Notes: a model not told the origin generated them from the sequence alone. Positions 36,428-46,128 are shown, counted from the stretch's first letter. The stretch is 64,000 nucleotides of DNA from Pinisolibacter aquiterrae (GCF_019160155.1 NZ_JAFNIH010000035.1:186001-250000), one strand, 5' to 3'. Numbers and translations are program-made.

Positions 36428-37273
36428 TCAGCGCCCGTCGCGGCGCGACAGGAACGCCAGCCGCTCGAACAGGTGGACGTCCTGCTCGTTCTTCAGGAGC
36501 GCGCCGGCGAGCGGGGGGATCACCTTGCGCGGGTCGGACTGGCGCAGCGTCGTCTCGTCGATGTCCTCGTTGAGCAGGAGCTTGATCCAGTCGAGGAGTT
36601 CGGAGGTCGAGGGCTTCTTCTTCAGGCCCGGCACCTCGCGCACGGTGAAGAAGATCCGGAGCGCCTCCTCGAGCAGCTGCTTCTTCAGGCCGGGGAAGTG
36701 GACGTCGACGATCGCCTGCATGGTCTCGGCGTCGGGGAAGCGGATGTAGTGGAAGAAACAGCGGCGCAGGAAGGCGTCGGGCAGTTCCTTCTCGTTGTTG
36801 GAGGTGATGATGACGACCGGGCGGCGGCGGGCCTTGATGGTCTCGCCGGTCTCGTAGACGTGGAACTCCATGCGATCGATCTCGAGCAGGAGATCGTTGG
36901 GGAATTCGATGTCGGCCTTGTCGATCTCGTCGATCAGCAGCACCGGGCGCTCGTCGGCGGTGAAGGCCTCCCAGAGCTTGCCGCGCTTGATGTAGTTGCG
37001 GATGTCCTTGACCCGCTCGTCGCCGATCTGGCCGTCGCGCAGGCGCGACACGGCGTCGTACTCGTAGAGGCCCTGGGCCGCCTTGGTGGTCGACTTCACG
37101 TGCCATTCGATCAGCGGCAGGCCGAGGGCGCCGGCGATCTCGCGCGCCAGCACGGTCTTGCCGGTGCCGGGCTCGCCCTTGACCAGAAGCGGCCGCTCGA
37201 GAGTGATCGCGGCATTGACGGCGATCCTGAGATCCTCGGTGGCGACGTAGTCGGTGGTTCCTTCGAAACGCAT
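36428..37273 (-). CDS. MoxR-family AAA ATPase
   Basis: A 281-residue AAA+ ATPase. Walker A is GEPGTGKTVLAREIA (near residues 33-47), Walker B VLLIDEIDKAD (near 111-121), with sensor-1 IITSNNEKELPDAF and arginine finger RRC. MoxR ATPases act with VWA/CoxE proteins as assembly chaperones; the CoxE-like gene at 26290 is a likely partner. It is divergent from flgE with 240 bp between. Confidence 0.92.
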   Translation of the reverse strand: MRFEGTTDYVATEDLRIAVNAAITLERPLLVKGEPGTGKTVLAREIAGALGLPLIEWHVKSTTKAAQGLYEYDAVSRLRDGQIGDERVKDIRNYIKRGKLWEAFTADERPVLLIDEIDKADIEFPNDLLLEIDRMEFHVYETGETIKARRRPVVIITSNNEKELPDAFLRRCFFHYIRFPDAETMQAIVDVHFPGLKKQLLEEALRIFFTVREVPGLKKKPSTSELLDWIKLLLNEDIDETTLRQSDPRKVIPPLAGALLKNEQDVHLFERLAFLSRRDGR

Positions 37274-37443
37274 GGATCGTCCCCGTGGTGGTCGTCGCCG
37301 GGCCCCGAACGGGGCGCCCGCGGTCCCGGGCGGCGGGCCGGCCGGGCAGAAAATTCCGGGCGATCGGTCGAACCTGCCCGGCAGAGACCGCAGCATAGCG
37401 GCGGCGGCTCGCGAAAAACACAGCAAAATCCACGGGATCGGAC

Positions 37444-37458
37444 TGGCACGCGACTTGC
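37444..37458 (+). promoter_or_regulatory. Sigma-54 promoter of flgE
   Basis: TGGCAC-N5-TTGC, a perfect -24/-12 element (GG and GC separated by 10 nt), 55 bp before the flgE ATG. It predicts RpoN control by a FlbD-like enhancer protein. No neighbouring element of the kind was found before flgK or flgL, so the three genes may form one transcript. Confidence 0.7.
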
Positions 37459-37513
37459 CATCCCACAGGGTGAACGGGTCCGTCGGCCCGGACCTCGATC
37501 CTGGGAGCCTTCC

Positions 37514-38839
37514 ATGGGTGTCTATGACGCAATGAGCAACGCGGTGGTCGGCCTCCAGGCCCAGGCCTACGCGCTGCAGAACATCTCCGGCAACATCGCC
37601 AATTCCTCGACCACCGGCTACAAGTCGGTCGAGACCGCCTTCGAGGATCTCCTGACCTCGGCCGGCACCACCGCCGCCTCGCAGAACTCCGGTTCGGTCT
37701 CGGCGCGGTCGGTCTCCACCAACACCGTCCAGGGCAACATTTCCGCGACCTCGGTCTCCACCAACATGGCGATCAGCGGCGACGGCTATTTCCAGGTCCA
37801 GGCCAAGACCGGCGAGGTCGACGGAAGCACGGTCCTGTCGAGCGTCAACTACTATACCCGCCAGGGCGACTTCACGATGAACGCCAGCGGCTATCTGACC
37901 AACAGCGCCGGCTATTATCTCGACGGCCTTCCGGTCGACCCGGTCACCGGCAACGTCACCGGCACGACCGCCGAGCCGATCAAGATCGATACCGGGATCA
38001 TTCCGGCCAAGGCGACGACGACGATCGACTACACCGCCAATCTGCCCTCCGACAGCTCGGTTGCGACGATCTCGGCGACCGATTTGACCGCGAGCACCAA
38101 CTATCCGACCGAGATCGCGGCCGCCGACAGCACCGCCTTCCTGGCGGAATCGCTCTCCGGCGGCTCGGCGACGGTCTACGACGAGCAGGGCAACGAGATC
38201 TCGCTCAACCTGCGTTGGGCCAAGACCGCCAGCGGCACTTGGAACCTCTATTACAAGTCGGATTCCGCGGCCACCGGCTCCGCCGCCCAGTGGACCCAGG
38301 CGACCAGCTCCGCCTTCACCTTCGACGGCACCGGCAAGCTGACCTCGCCGACGTCGAGCTCGCTCAGCCTGACCGGCCTCACGGTGGACGGGACCGCGCT
38401 CGGGGCGCTGACCTTCAACTACGGCAGCAATCTCACCCAGTACAATTCGGGCACCACCGTCAGCCAGACCGACATCGGCCAGGACGGTTACGGCAGCGGT
38501 TCCTACACGGGCCTGTCGATCAGCTCCGACGGGATCCTGACCGCCTCCTATTCGAACGGCAAGACGATCGATCTCTACAAGATCGGCATCTATTCGTTCG
38601 ACGGCGACTCCGAACTCCTGTCGGTGTCGGGCAACGCCTATCAGGCGACCAAGGGGTCGGGCAGCCCCTATCTCTCGGACAGTTCCTCGATCAAGGGCTC
38701 GGCCCTGGAAGCCTCCAACGTCGACATCACCGATCAGTTCTCCAAGATGATCGTCACCCAGCAGGCCTATTCGGCCAACTCCAAGGTGATGTCGACCGCC
38801 AACACGATGATGCAGGACGTCCTCAACATCATCCGCTGA
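37514..38839 (+). CDS. flgE: Flagellar hook protein FlgE
   Basis: A 441-residue hook subunit. The N-terminal MSNAVVGLQAQAYALQNISGNIANSSTTGYKSVET and the C-terminal KGSALEASNVDITDQFSKMIVTQQAYSANSKVM are the coiled-coil ends shared by rod/hook proteins. The middle is Ser/Thr-rich D1/D2 material. A sigma-54 promoter lies 55 bp upstream. It starts the flgE-flgK-flgL cluster. Confidence 0.93.
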   Translation: MGVYDAMSNAVVGLQAQAYALQNISGNIANSSTTGYKSVETAFEDLLTSAGTTAASQNSGSVSARSVSTNTVQGNISATSVSTNMAISGDGYFQVQAKTGEVDGSTVLSSVNYYTRQGDFTMNASGYLTNSAGYYLDGLPVDPVTGNVTGTTAEPIKIDTGIIPAKATTTIDYTANLPSDSSVATISATDLTASTNYPTEIAAADSTAFLAESLSGGSATVYDEQGNEISLNLRWAKTASGTWNLYYKSDSAATGSAAQWTQATSSAFTFDGTGKLTSPTSSSLSLTGLTVDGTALGALTFNYGSNLTQYNSGTTVSQTDIGQDGYGSGSYTGLSISSDGILTASYSNGKTIDLYKIGIYSFDGDSELLSVSGNAYQATKGSGSPYLSDSSSIKGSALEASNVDITDQFSKMIVTQQAYSANSKVMSTANTMMQDVLNIIR

Positions 38840-38878
38840 CGGGCGTGATCGGACGGCGTTCGCCGAAAGGGTAGGGCA

Positions 38879-40672
38879 ATGGGTCTCACGACGACGGTGG
38901 GCATCGCGGCGAGTGGCCTCAAGGTCACGCAGACGGCGACGGCTCTGGTGTCGGCGAACATCGCCGGCGCCTCCACCGACGGCTTTACCAAGAAATCGAC
39001 CAGCACCCAGGGCATCTATGCAGCCACCGGGCTGATCGGCTTCACCACGACCGTGACCCGCGCCTTCGACCAGGAGGTCTTCGACCAACTGGCCTCCTCG
39101 ACGGCGACGTCGTCCTATCTCGACACCAAGAGCACCTATCTCGATCAGGTCGACACGCTGCTCGGCTCGACCGAGACCGGGGCGGCGCTGCCGACGGCGC
39201 TGTCGTCCTTCTCCACCGATCTGCAGACGCTGGCGGCGCAGCCCGACAGCACCGCCGCGCAGATCCAGGTGGTGAATTCGGCGACGGTGTTGTCGCAGAC
39301 GCTCAACTCGCTGTCCTCGACGGTGTCGGATCTCTCCGACTCCGTCTCCGTCTCGATCTCCGAAGGGGTCGATTCGGTCAATCGCCTGACCCAGCAGGTC
39401 TCCGACCTCAACGCCAAGATCATCCAGTTCCGGGCGACCGGCATGGATTCGACCGGGCTCGAGGATCAGCGCGATCAGGCGATCCTCGAATTGTCGACCT
39501 ATGTCGACGTGCAGGTGAAGCCCCAGGACGACGGGGCGCTGCGGGTCTCGACCGGGTCGGGTCTGACGCTCGTCGACAATGCCCGCGCGACGCAACTCGT
39601 CGTCGACGGTCAGGGGGACCTGCGGATCGACGACGGCCACGGCACCGGCACGGAGCTGATCTCCTCGGGCATGATCGGCTCGGGTTCGCTGAAGGCGCTC
39701 TACGAGGTTCGCGACACGATCCTGCCGCAGGTCCAGAGCCAGCTCGATCAGGTCGCCGCCGGGCTCGCCTCGGCGATGTCGGACACGACCTCGGCCGGGA
39801 CCGCCGTCACCTCCGGCACCCAGGCGGGTTATTCCGTCGACACCGGCGATCTCGTCTCCGGCAATCGGATGACGCTCACCTATACCGACACCGTCACCGG
39901 CGAGAGCAAGACCGTCTCGCTGATCGCGGTGAACGACCCGAGCGCCCTGCCGCTCTCCGACGACGCGACGCTCGATCCGAACGACACGGTGGTCGGGATC
40001 GACTTCTCCGGCGGCAGCGCCTCGGTCGCCTCGCAGATCCAGGCGGCGCTCGGCTCCTCCTTCGCGGTCTCGAACCCGAGCGGGTCGACCATCCAGATCC
40101 TCGACGCCGGCACCGGCGCGGTCACCGTCGACGGCCTGACCAAGACGGTCACGGCGACGACGACGCAGTCGGGCTCGGCCGGCGTTCCGCTCTTCACCGA
40201 CGCGGGCACGATCTACAGCGGCAGCCTCGATCAGGGCGCGCAGATCGACGGGCTCGCCTCGCGCCTGCGGGTCAATTCCGCGATCACCGCCGATCCGTCG
40301 CTGCTGGTCGCCTATTCCTCGACGACCGAGGTCGGCGATTCCACCCGTCCCGACGCGCTCTTCGCGGCGCTCTCGAACGGCACGGTGACGACCACGCTCG
40401 GCAACGGCAGCGCGCCGAAGACCGGCACGATCGCCTCCTTCGCCAATTCGATGGTGTCCTATTGGGCCGGCCGCGCCGAGACCCAGCAGACGCTCGCGGA
40501 CAACCAGTCGGTGATCCAGTCGAACCTGCAATCGCGGATGAGCGACGCCTCGGCGGTCGACACCGACACCGAGCTGACCAAACTCATTCAGCTGCAGTCC
40601 TATTATTCCGCCAATGCTCAGGTTCTGTCGACGCTGCGCAGCATGCTCGACACCCTGATGAACGCGATGTGA
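38879..40672 (+). CDS. flgK: Flagellar hook-filament junction protein FlgK
   Basis: A 597-residue hook-associated protein. The N-terminus MGLTTTVGIAASGLKVTQTATALVSANIAGASTDGFTKK is the FlgK form. The C-terminus SDASAVDTDTELTKLIQLQSYYSANAQVLSTLRSMLDTLMNAM completes the coiled coil. It links hook to filament. It lies 39 bp after flgE and 14 bp before flgL. Confidence 0.93.
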   Translation: MGLTTTVGIAASGLKVTQTATALVSANIAGASTDGFTKKSTSTQGIYAATGLIGFTTTVTRAFDQEVFDQLASSTATSSYLDTKSTYLDQVDTLLGSTETGAALPTALSSFSTDLQTLAAQPDSTAAQIQVVNSATVLSQTLNSLSSTVSDLSDSVSVSISEGVDSVNRLTQQVSDLNAKIIQFRATGMDSTGLEDQRDQAILELSTYVDVQVKPQDDGALRVSTGSGLTLVDNARATQLVVDGQGDLRIDDGHGTGTELISSGMIGSGSLKALYEVRDTILPQVQSQLDQVAAGLASAMSDTTSAGTAVTSGTQAGYSVDTGDLVSGNRMTLTYTDTVTGESKTVSLIAVNDPSALPLSDDATLDPNDTVVGIDFSGGSASVASQIQAALGSSFAVSNPSGSTIQILDAGTGAVTVDGLTKTVTATTTQSGSAGVPLFTDAGTIYSGSLDQGAQIDGLASRLRVNSAITADPSLLVAYSSTTEVGDSTRPDALFAALSNGTVTTTLGNGSAPKTGTIASFANSMVSYWAGRAETQQTLADNQSVIQSNLQSRMSDASAVDTDTELTKLIQLQSYYSANAQVLSTLRSMLDTLMNAM

Positions 40673-40686
40673 GGAGTGGCGGGGCG

Positions 40687-42186
40687 ATGGACATCAAGAA
40701 TTATTCCTACACCGGCCTGAACGGATCCCTCGCCAATCGGCTGAGCGCGCAGCGCGCCCAGATGAGCGATCTGACCCAGCAGGAGGTCTCGCAGCTCAAG
40801 GCGCCGACCTACAAAGGGATCGAAAATCGCTCGCTGACCCTCGCGTTCCAGGCGAAGATCGCCCAGAACGAGAGCTATCAGTCGACGATCACGACGATCA
40901 ACACGCGCCTGTCGGTGCTCGGCAACAGCCTCGACGCGATGAGCACGGTGTCGCAGGACCTCTCCGGCGTCCTCGGGACCAACGGCTATCAGCTGACGTC
41001 CTCGGGGCAGACCTCCGAGCAGATCGTCGCCAAGAACGCGCTCGAGACCTACATCTCCACCCTCAACACCGACGTCGACGGGCAATTCGTCTTCGCCGGC
41101 AAGGCGAGCGACGTGAGCCCGGTGGTCGACCTGACCACCATGCTCGAGGGCAACGGCGTCCAGGCGGGCTACAAGACGGTCGCGGCGCAGCGCCTTCAGG
41201 CCGATCTCGGCTCGGACGGGCTCGGCCGGCTCGATCTCACCTCGTCCGGCTCCGATGTGACCCTGGCGGAGGACGGTTCGCACGTCTTCGGCATGAAGCT
41301 CACGGGCGTCACCTCGACGCTCTCCAACGTCACCACGACCGGCCCGTCGGGCACGCCCGCGTCGCTCTCGATCGACGTGACCGGCCAGCCGACCGCCGGC
41401 GAGGCGATGGACATCGAGCTGACGCTTCCCGACGGCACCACCACCAAAGTGACGCTGACCGCCGGGACCGAGGCCGATACCGCCAACGGCACCTTCGCCA
41501 TCGGCGCGACCACCGACGAGACGGCGGCGAACATCCAGGCGGCCCTGCAGGCGCAGCTCGAGACCACCGCGAAGACCGATCTCACCGCCGCCTCGGCGGA
41601 GGCGGCCGCGAACAATTTCTTCGATACCGCCGGCGGCGCCGCGCCGATGCGGGTCGACGGCCCGCCCTACGACACCGCGACCGAGCTCGTGGCCGGCACC
41701 GAGGCCGACACGGTCATGTGGTATCGCGGCACCAACGACGCCGAGACGCCGCGCGCCGACGCCCATGCCGAGGTCGAGGACGGGCTCACCGTGAACTACG
41801 GCGTGCGCGCCAACGAGGGGGCCTTCACCTCGCAGATCAAGCAGCTGGCGGTTCTCTCGACGATCGACGTCTCGGGCGGCACCGACACCGACCAGGCGCT
41901 GTTCGCCTCGGTCGTCGAGCGCACCAAGGGGCCGCTCGAGGCGACGACGGGCTCGGATTCGCTGCAGTCGGTCGCGGCCGAGATCGCCGGCGCGCAGAGC
42001 ACCGCCAAATCGGCGAACACGCGCATGACCGTCGCCAACAACACCTATCAGGCCGCCGTCGACGGCGCCCTCGGCATCGACGAGACCGAGGTGGCGGTGA
42101 AGATGACGACGCTCCAGACCCAGATCGAGGCGAGCTACAAGGCCTCCGCGATCCTCTACAAATTGACGCTGACCAACTATCTGTGA
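40687..42186 (+). CDS. flgL: Flagellar hook-filament junction protein FlgL
   Basis: A 499-residue flagellin-like junction protein. The start MDIKNYSYTGLNGSLANRLSAQRAQMSDLTQQEV and the ending DETEVAVKMTTLQTQIEASYKASAILYKLTLTNYL form the coiled-coil ends. The centre is acidic and Thr-rich. The length is larger than in enteric bacteria, as often in alphaproteobacteria. Confidence 0.88.
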   Translation: MDIKNYSYTGLNGSLANRLSAQRAQMSDLTQQEVSQLKAPTYKGIENRSLTLAFQAKIAQNESYQSTITTINTRLSVLGNSLDAMSTVSQDLSGVLGTNGYQLTSSGQTSEQIVAKNALETYISTLNTDVDGQFVFAGKASDVSPVVDLTTMLEGNGVQAGYKTVAAQRLQADLGSDGLGRLDLTSSGSDVTLAEDGSHVFGMKLTGVTSTLSNVTTTGPSGTPASLSIDVTGQPTAGEAMDIELTLPDGTTTKVTLTAGTEADTANGTFAIGATTDETAANIQAALQAQLETTAKTDLTAASAEAAANNFFDTAGGAAPMRVDGPPYDTATELVAGTEADTVMWYRGTNDAETPRADAHAEVEDGLTVNYGVRANEGAFTSQIKQLAVLSTIDVSGGTDTDQALFASVVERTKGPLEATTGSDSLQSVAAEIAGAQSTAKSANTRMTVANNTYQAAVDGALGIDETEVAVKMTTLQTQIEASYKASAILYKLTLTNYL

Positions 42187-42218
42187 CGGTGGTCGGGGGG
42201 CGGTCCCTTCACTCTTCG

Positions 42219-42233
42219 TTAACCTTGTTTAAC
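42219..42233 (+). promoter_or_regulatory. CtrA-like motif before first glycosyltransferase gene
   Basis: TTAA-N6-TTAAC, one base shorter than the usual N7 spacing, 31 bp before the ATG at 42264. It is a weak candidate for CtrA control of the glycosyltransferase pair. Confidence 0.3.
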
Positions 42234-42263
42234 TAAGGGTCAACGAAAGAGGGAGAGCCGCCC

Positions 42264-43097
42264 ATGAAGGTGATCATCGCCACGCCGGTCTACGGCGACA
42301 CCATCTCGACCGGGTGTCACGTGTCGATCCTCGATACGATCCGCTTCTTCGCCCGCGAGTTTCCGCACATCGGCTTCACGACGCACGTGTTGTCGACGTC
42401 GTTCTTCCCGATGGCGCGCAACGTGCTCACCTCGAACTTTCTCGCCGACACGAGCGCCACGCACATTCTCTTCGTCGATCCCGACATGAGCTTCTCGCCG
42501 GAGCTGGTGGCCAAGATGCTGGCCTTCGGCAAGCCGGTGGTGGGGGTGATCTATCCGGAGAAGGCGGCCGATTTCGAGGCCTTCCGCGCCGCCATCCGGC
42601 GCTCGCCCAACACGCTCCAGGCGCAGATGCAGTCGGTGCGCTACGTCTTCGACGGCGACGCGATCGTCGGGCGCCCGGCCAAGGACGGCAAGAAGGAGAT
42701 CGAGGTCGTCGACGGCTTCGTGCGGGTGACGCGGGCCGGCACCGGGATGCTCCTGGTGGCGCGCGAGGCCTTCGACCGGATGCGCGAACGGATGCCGGAG
42801 CTGTGGGTCGCCGAGCCGCAGGATTGGCTGGTGAAGATGGGTCTCGGCGCGGGAGCCGGCTATCTCCAGTGTTTCGACATGGTGCCGGGCGACGACGGCT
42901 CGCACACCGGCTCGGACGTGGCCTTCTCCGATCGCTGGGTGAAGGGGTGTGGCGGAGAGATCTGGTCCTGCGTCGACGAGGCGATCATTCGGCTCGGCGC
43001 GCAGAACTACGTCGGTCACTTCCTCACCCACGTCCAGGCCAACTGCGACGACATGCGCGTGATCGCCCTTTCGACGAGCGCCGAGCCGGTCGCGTGA
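42264..43097 (+). CDS. Putative flagellin-linked glycosyltransferase 1
   Basis: A 277-residue soluble enzyme. VIIATPVYGD (residues 3-12) is the GT-A nucleotide-sugar opening and ILFVDPDMSF (near 67-76) the DxD metal site. IYPEK, GTGMLLVAREAF and SDVAFSDRWVKGCGGEIWSCVDEAI are shared with the genes at 43123 and 48427. The fold is inferred. The place between flgL and a flagellin gene suggests that it glycosylates flagellin or another flagellar protein; no family name was confirmed. Confidence 0.7.
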   Translation: MKVIIATPVYGDTISTGCHVSILDTIRFFAREFPHIGFTTHVLSTSFFPMARNVLTSNFLADTSATHILFVDPDMSFSPELVAKMLAFGKPVVGVIYPEKAADFEAFRAAIRRSPNTLQAQMQSVRYVFDGDAIVGRPAKDGKKEIEVVDGFVRVTRAGTGMLLVAREAFDRMRERMPELWVAEPQDWLVKMGLGAGAGYLQCFDMVPGDDGSHTGSDVAFSDRWVKGCGGEIWSCVDEAIIRLGAQNYVGHFLTHVQANCDDMRVIALSTSAEPVA

Positions 43098-43122
43098 GGC
43101 CGACCGCGAGGGGAGGGCGGCG

Positions 43123-43989
43123 ATGACCACCAAGATCCTGATCGCGACGCCGGCCTACGGCGACAAGGTGCACGTCGGCTATCACGAATCGATCGCCGGC
43201 CTCGTCTCCGCCTTCGCGCGGGGCGCCCCCGACGTGATCTTCGAGCAGAAGGTGATCAACGTCCCGGTGCTCGCGACCGCGCGCAACATCCTGGCGAGCA
43301 TCGTCATCGACGATCCGAGCTACAGCCATCTCCTCTTCGTCGACGCCGACATGGCCTTCTCGCCGTCGCTGATCGCCAAGATGCTGAAGGCCGGCCGTCC
43401 CTTCGTCGCCTCGGTCTATCCGGAAAAGCTGACGCATTGGAAGGAACTCGGCGAGGAACTGGCCAAGGATCGCATGGCGACGATGCGGGCCCGTCTCGTC
43501 ACCTCCACCTATGTCTGCGGCAAGGAGTTGTGGGAGGAGCTGCACCCCTCGGGGCGGCGGGTCATCCGTATGGTCGACGGGTTCGCGCGCATGGGGTTGG
43601 TCGGGACCGGGGTGATGCTGGTCTCGCGCGCGGCGCTGCTGGCGATCCGCGACGACAATCCCTCACTCTGGGTCGAGGAGCCGGCGGCGGAGGTGCGCGC
43701 CTGGGGGCTCACCCAGGGCGGGCTGCTGCGCTGCTTCGACACGTTCGTCAACGAGGGCGGCTATCTGGTGGGCGAGGACATCGCCTTCTGTCACCGCTGG
43801 CGGCGCACCGGCGGCGAGATCTGGGCGGCGATGGACGAGGCGATCGTCCATTCCGGCGTGGCGCGCTTCATGGGGCACGCGCTGATCGCGCTGAAGAGCG
43901 ATCCGAAGGTGCGGGTCAAGGGCGTCGCCAAGCGGTCGCGCGGGCGCGACGATCGTTGGTTCGTACGGGTGCTCGCCGCGAAGGCGTGA
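43123..43989 (+). CDS. Putative flagellin-linked glycosyltransferase 2
   Basis: A 288-residue paralogue of the preceding gene: ILIATPAYGD (near 4-13), LLFVDADMAF with the DxD (near 67-76), VYPEKLTHW, GTGVMLVSRAALL and EDIAFCHRWRRTGGEIWAAMDEAIVHSG. The 25-bp gap suggests co-transcription with it. No signal peptide or membrane segment. The C-terminal RSRGRDDRWFVRV tail is basic. A strong hairpin terminator follows before the convergent flagellin gene. Confidence 0.7.
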   Translation: MTTKILIATPAYGDKVHVGYHESIAGLVSAFARGAPDVIFEQKVINVPVLATARNILASIVIDDPSYSHLLFVDADMAFSPSLIAKMLKAGRPFVASVYPEKLTHWKELGEELAKDRMATMRARLVTSTYVCGKELWEELHPSGRRVIRMVDGFARMGLVGTGVMLVSRAALLAIRDDNPSLWVEEPAAEVRAWGLTQGGLLRCFDTFVNEGGYLVGEDIAFCHRWRRTGGEIWAAMDEAIVHSGVARFMGHALIALKSDPKVRVKGVAKRSRGRDDRWFVRVLAAKA

Positions 43990-44064
43990 GACGGAGCGCC
44001 GGAGCGCCTCTCCCGCCGATCGATGCCATCGGCCGTCCGAGAGCACGGGTCTTCCGAAACGCGA

Positions 44065-44096
44065 AGAGGCGGCGGGGCCTCGGCCCCGCCGCCTCT
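44065..44096. terminator. Strong bidirectional terminator between glycosyltransferase 2 and flagellin 1
   Basis: AGAGGCGGCGGGGCC and GGCCCCGCCGCCTCT give a 15-bp GC-rich stem, 21 bp past the flagellin stop and 76 bp past the glycosyltransferase stop. It probably serves both convergent genes. Confidence 0.85.
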
Positions 44097-44116
44097 CGTT
44101 CGCGTCGCGACTGCGA

Positions 44117-45292
44117 TCAGAACAGCGACAGCACGCTCTGGTCGGCCTGGTTGGCCAGCGACAGGGCCTTGGTCGACAGGCTCTGACGGGTCTGGAGGGC
44201 CAGCAGGTTCGCGGATTCCGCGTTGGTGTCGGCAGCCACGAGGCCGTCGGCGCCGGTGGTCAGGGTCGACACCATGTTGTTGGTGAAGTCCTGGCGCGCC
44301 TGAACCATCGACAGGTTCGAACCGAAGGTCGACGATTGGGTCCGCAGATCGGTCAGAGCCGAGGTCAGCGTGTCGAGGACCTTGTTCACCTGCTTGTTGG
44401 TCTGGAAGCCACCTTCGCTCTCCTGGTCGAGGCCGAGGCCCGACGAGTTGAAGACCGTGCCGGAGATCGTCATCGTGGACTGATCCTTGCCGGTCTTCTC
44501 GTTGAAGGTGGTGGTCAGATCGTTGCCCATCAGCAGGTTGATGCCGTTGTAGCCGGAGTCCTTCGCCATCTGGTCGATCTGGACCAGGATGTCGTTGAAC
44601 TGCTGGCGGAACGAGTCGCGGGTCTCGGAGGTCTCGGCGGTGTCGGAGGACGCCGTGGTCGAGAAGCCGAGCGACGTGATCGAGGCGGCCGAGCCGGTGA
44701 TGGACAGATCCTCGCCGCCGGTCTCTTCGATCGAGATCGCGCCGTTGTCGTCGATGACGGCGGAGACGTCGAGCGAGGAGGCGTTGATCGCCTTGAGGAG
44801 CGAGCCGACGGTGTCGTATTCGCCCGAGCCGGTGCCGATGGTGAAGGTCTTCACCGAGGTGCCGGTGGTCGAGTTGCCGGTGGTGATGGTGATGTCGGTG
44901 CCGTCCGCGACGCCGAGATCGGTCACCATGCTCTTCGACTTGGTCAGATCCTCGACCGAGCCGGTCACGATCGCGTCGGTCTCGCTGTCGGCGGTCTGCA
45001 GGGCCTGCTTGGCGGCCGACTGCGCGTCCTTGACGAGCGAGGTGATCGACGTGATGCCGTTCGACGCGGCCTGCAACGTCTGGATGGAGTTGGAGATGCC
45101 ATCCATGAGGTTGGTCAGGTCGCCGGCACGATCGTTCAGCGAGGCGGAGGTGAAGAAGTTGACCGGGTTGTCGAGCGCCGAGTTGACCTTCTTGCCGGTG
45201 GCCAGACGGCTCTCGGTCATCGTCTGCTGCGACTTGATGGACTGCAGCGAGTTGAGGTTCTGACGGACGCCGGTCGAAAGGATAGCGGACAT
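44117..45292 (-). CDS. Flagellin 1
   Basis: A 391-residue filament subunit. The N-terminal D0/D1 LSTGVRQNLNSLQSIKSQQTMTESRLATGKKVNSALDNP and the C-terminal LLALQTRQSLSTKALSLANQADQSVLSLF are typical alphaproteobacterial flagellin ends. The Thr/Ser-rich middle offers O-glycosylation sites. It is about nine-tenths identical by eye to flagellin 2 (46192-47376), which lies in the opposite orientation. ATG 45292 was chosen over one 5 codons upstream because flagellin 2 has the same start context. Confidence 0.95.
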   Translation of the reverse strand: MSAILSTGVRQNLNSLQSIKSQQTMTESRLATGKKVNSALDNPVNFFTSASLNDRAGDLTNLMDGISNSIQTLQAASNGITSITSLVKDAQSAAKQALQTADSETDAIVTGSVEDLTKSKSMVTDLGVADGTDITITTGNSTTGTSVKTFTIGTGSGEYDTVGSLLKAINASSLDVSAVIDDNGAISIEETGGEDLSITGSAASITSLGFSTTASSDTAETSETRDSFRQQFNDILVQIDQMAKDSGYNGINLLMGNDLTTTFNEKTGKDQSTMTISGTVFNSSGLGLDQESEGGFQTNKQVNKVLDTLTSALTDLRTQSSTFGSNLSMVQARQDFTNNMVSTLTTGADGLVAADTNAESANLLALQTRQSLSTKALSLANQADQSVLSLF

Positions 45293-45437
45293 GATACTCA
45301 ATCCCATTCTTGGGGGTGTGAACGCCTCCTCGTTCTGAGGAGTGCGGCGATCATGTCGGCGGGAAGTTTCGCACGGGTTAAGTTCGAGGCTCGAATTCTC
45401 ACGAGCGAGATTTCGGGACGAATGCTTGGAATTATGC

Positions 45438-45452
45438 TTAACGAATACCTAA
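45438..45452. promoter_or_regulatory. Weak CtrA-like box upstream of flagellin 1
   Basis: TTAA-N7-CTAA, one mismatch from the consensus, 146 bp before the flagellin 1 start. It is plausible only by analogy with the stronger box before flagellin 2. Confidence 0.3.
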
Positions 45453-45566
45453 GTGTGTGAATTCACTCGAAGATTGCATCGGGCTTCGACTTCCACCGAC
45501 CCAGGCGCGCGGGGGTGATTCGCCCGGTCGCGGGGCCTCCCGCGCGGTGCGCGAACTCGAACCGAT

Positions 45567-45905
45567 TCAAGCGAAGACGTCGGTTCTCGACCGATCGGCG
45601 GCATCGACCTTGACGACGTCGATCATCGCGTGGGCGAGGCGCAGATAGGCCTCGGTCGGGTTCTGCGCGACGACGTCTCCGGTGTCGACGTCGATGGTCC
45701 GCACGACGGTGAAGCCCGCGTCGTCGAAAATGATCTTGTTGGCGGTCGGGATCTCGCGTGGCGAATTGTCCCGACGCGTGGCGTCGGTGCTCGCGTTGGT
45801 CGCGGAGCGGGGCGCGGGGGATGCTTCCGCCGCGCTTCTCTGGTGTCTTTCGCCGGTCGGCGGGAACGCCGACACCTGGGCGATACTCATGTTCATGGCC
45901 TGCAT
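45567..45905 (-). CDS. FlaG-like flagellar protein
   Basis: A 112-residue protein. The C-terminal half, IIFDDAGFTVVRTIDVDTGDVVAQNPTEAYLRLAHAMIDV, matches the FlaG pattern (V-V-D--TG-V---P-E--L-L). The N-terminus is Pro/Ser/Thr-rich and disordered, as usual. FlaG affects filament length in some bacteria. It lies between two flagellin genes. Possible starts are 45905 and 45896, the second better spaced from a GAGG. Confidence 0.6.
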   Translation of the reverse strand: MQAMNMSIAQVSAFPPTGERHQRSAAEASPAPRSATNASTDATRRDNSPREIPTANKIIFDDAGFTVVRTIDVDTGDVVAQNPTEAYLRLAHAMIDVVKVDAADRSRTDVFA

Positions 45906-46112
45906 CGCCTCTTCAATGCAAAGATGCCACGATCGATACCATCCATCCGTGTCTTCACTATTTCACTCAACATCGCGAATCGATTCAAAGTCGATCGAGT
46001 GTTTCATCAACCCGAGGTGGCGACGTCCGGAAGGGGGTGGAATGAGGACATCACCTTACGGCATAGAGTATTTCGGGCGAGATCGACGGTCGCGAACCGA
46101 GGGCGCGCAGCA

Positions 46113-46128
46113 TTAAACCGCTGTTAAC
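46113..46128 (+). promoter_or_regulatory. CtrA box upstream of flagellin 2
   Basis: Exact TTAA-N7-TTAAC, 63 bp before the flagellin 2 ATG, in a position suited to activation. A second TTAA follows 10 bp on. This is the best CtrA-type match in the window. Confidence 0.6.
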
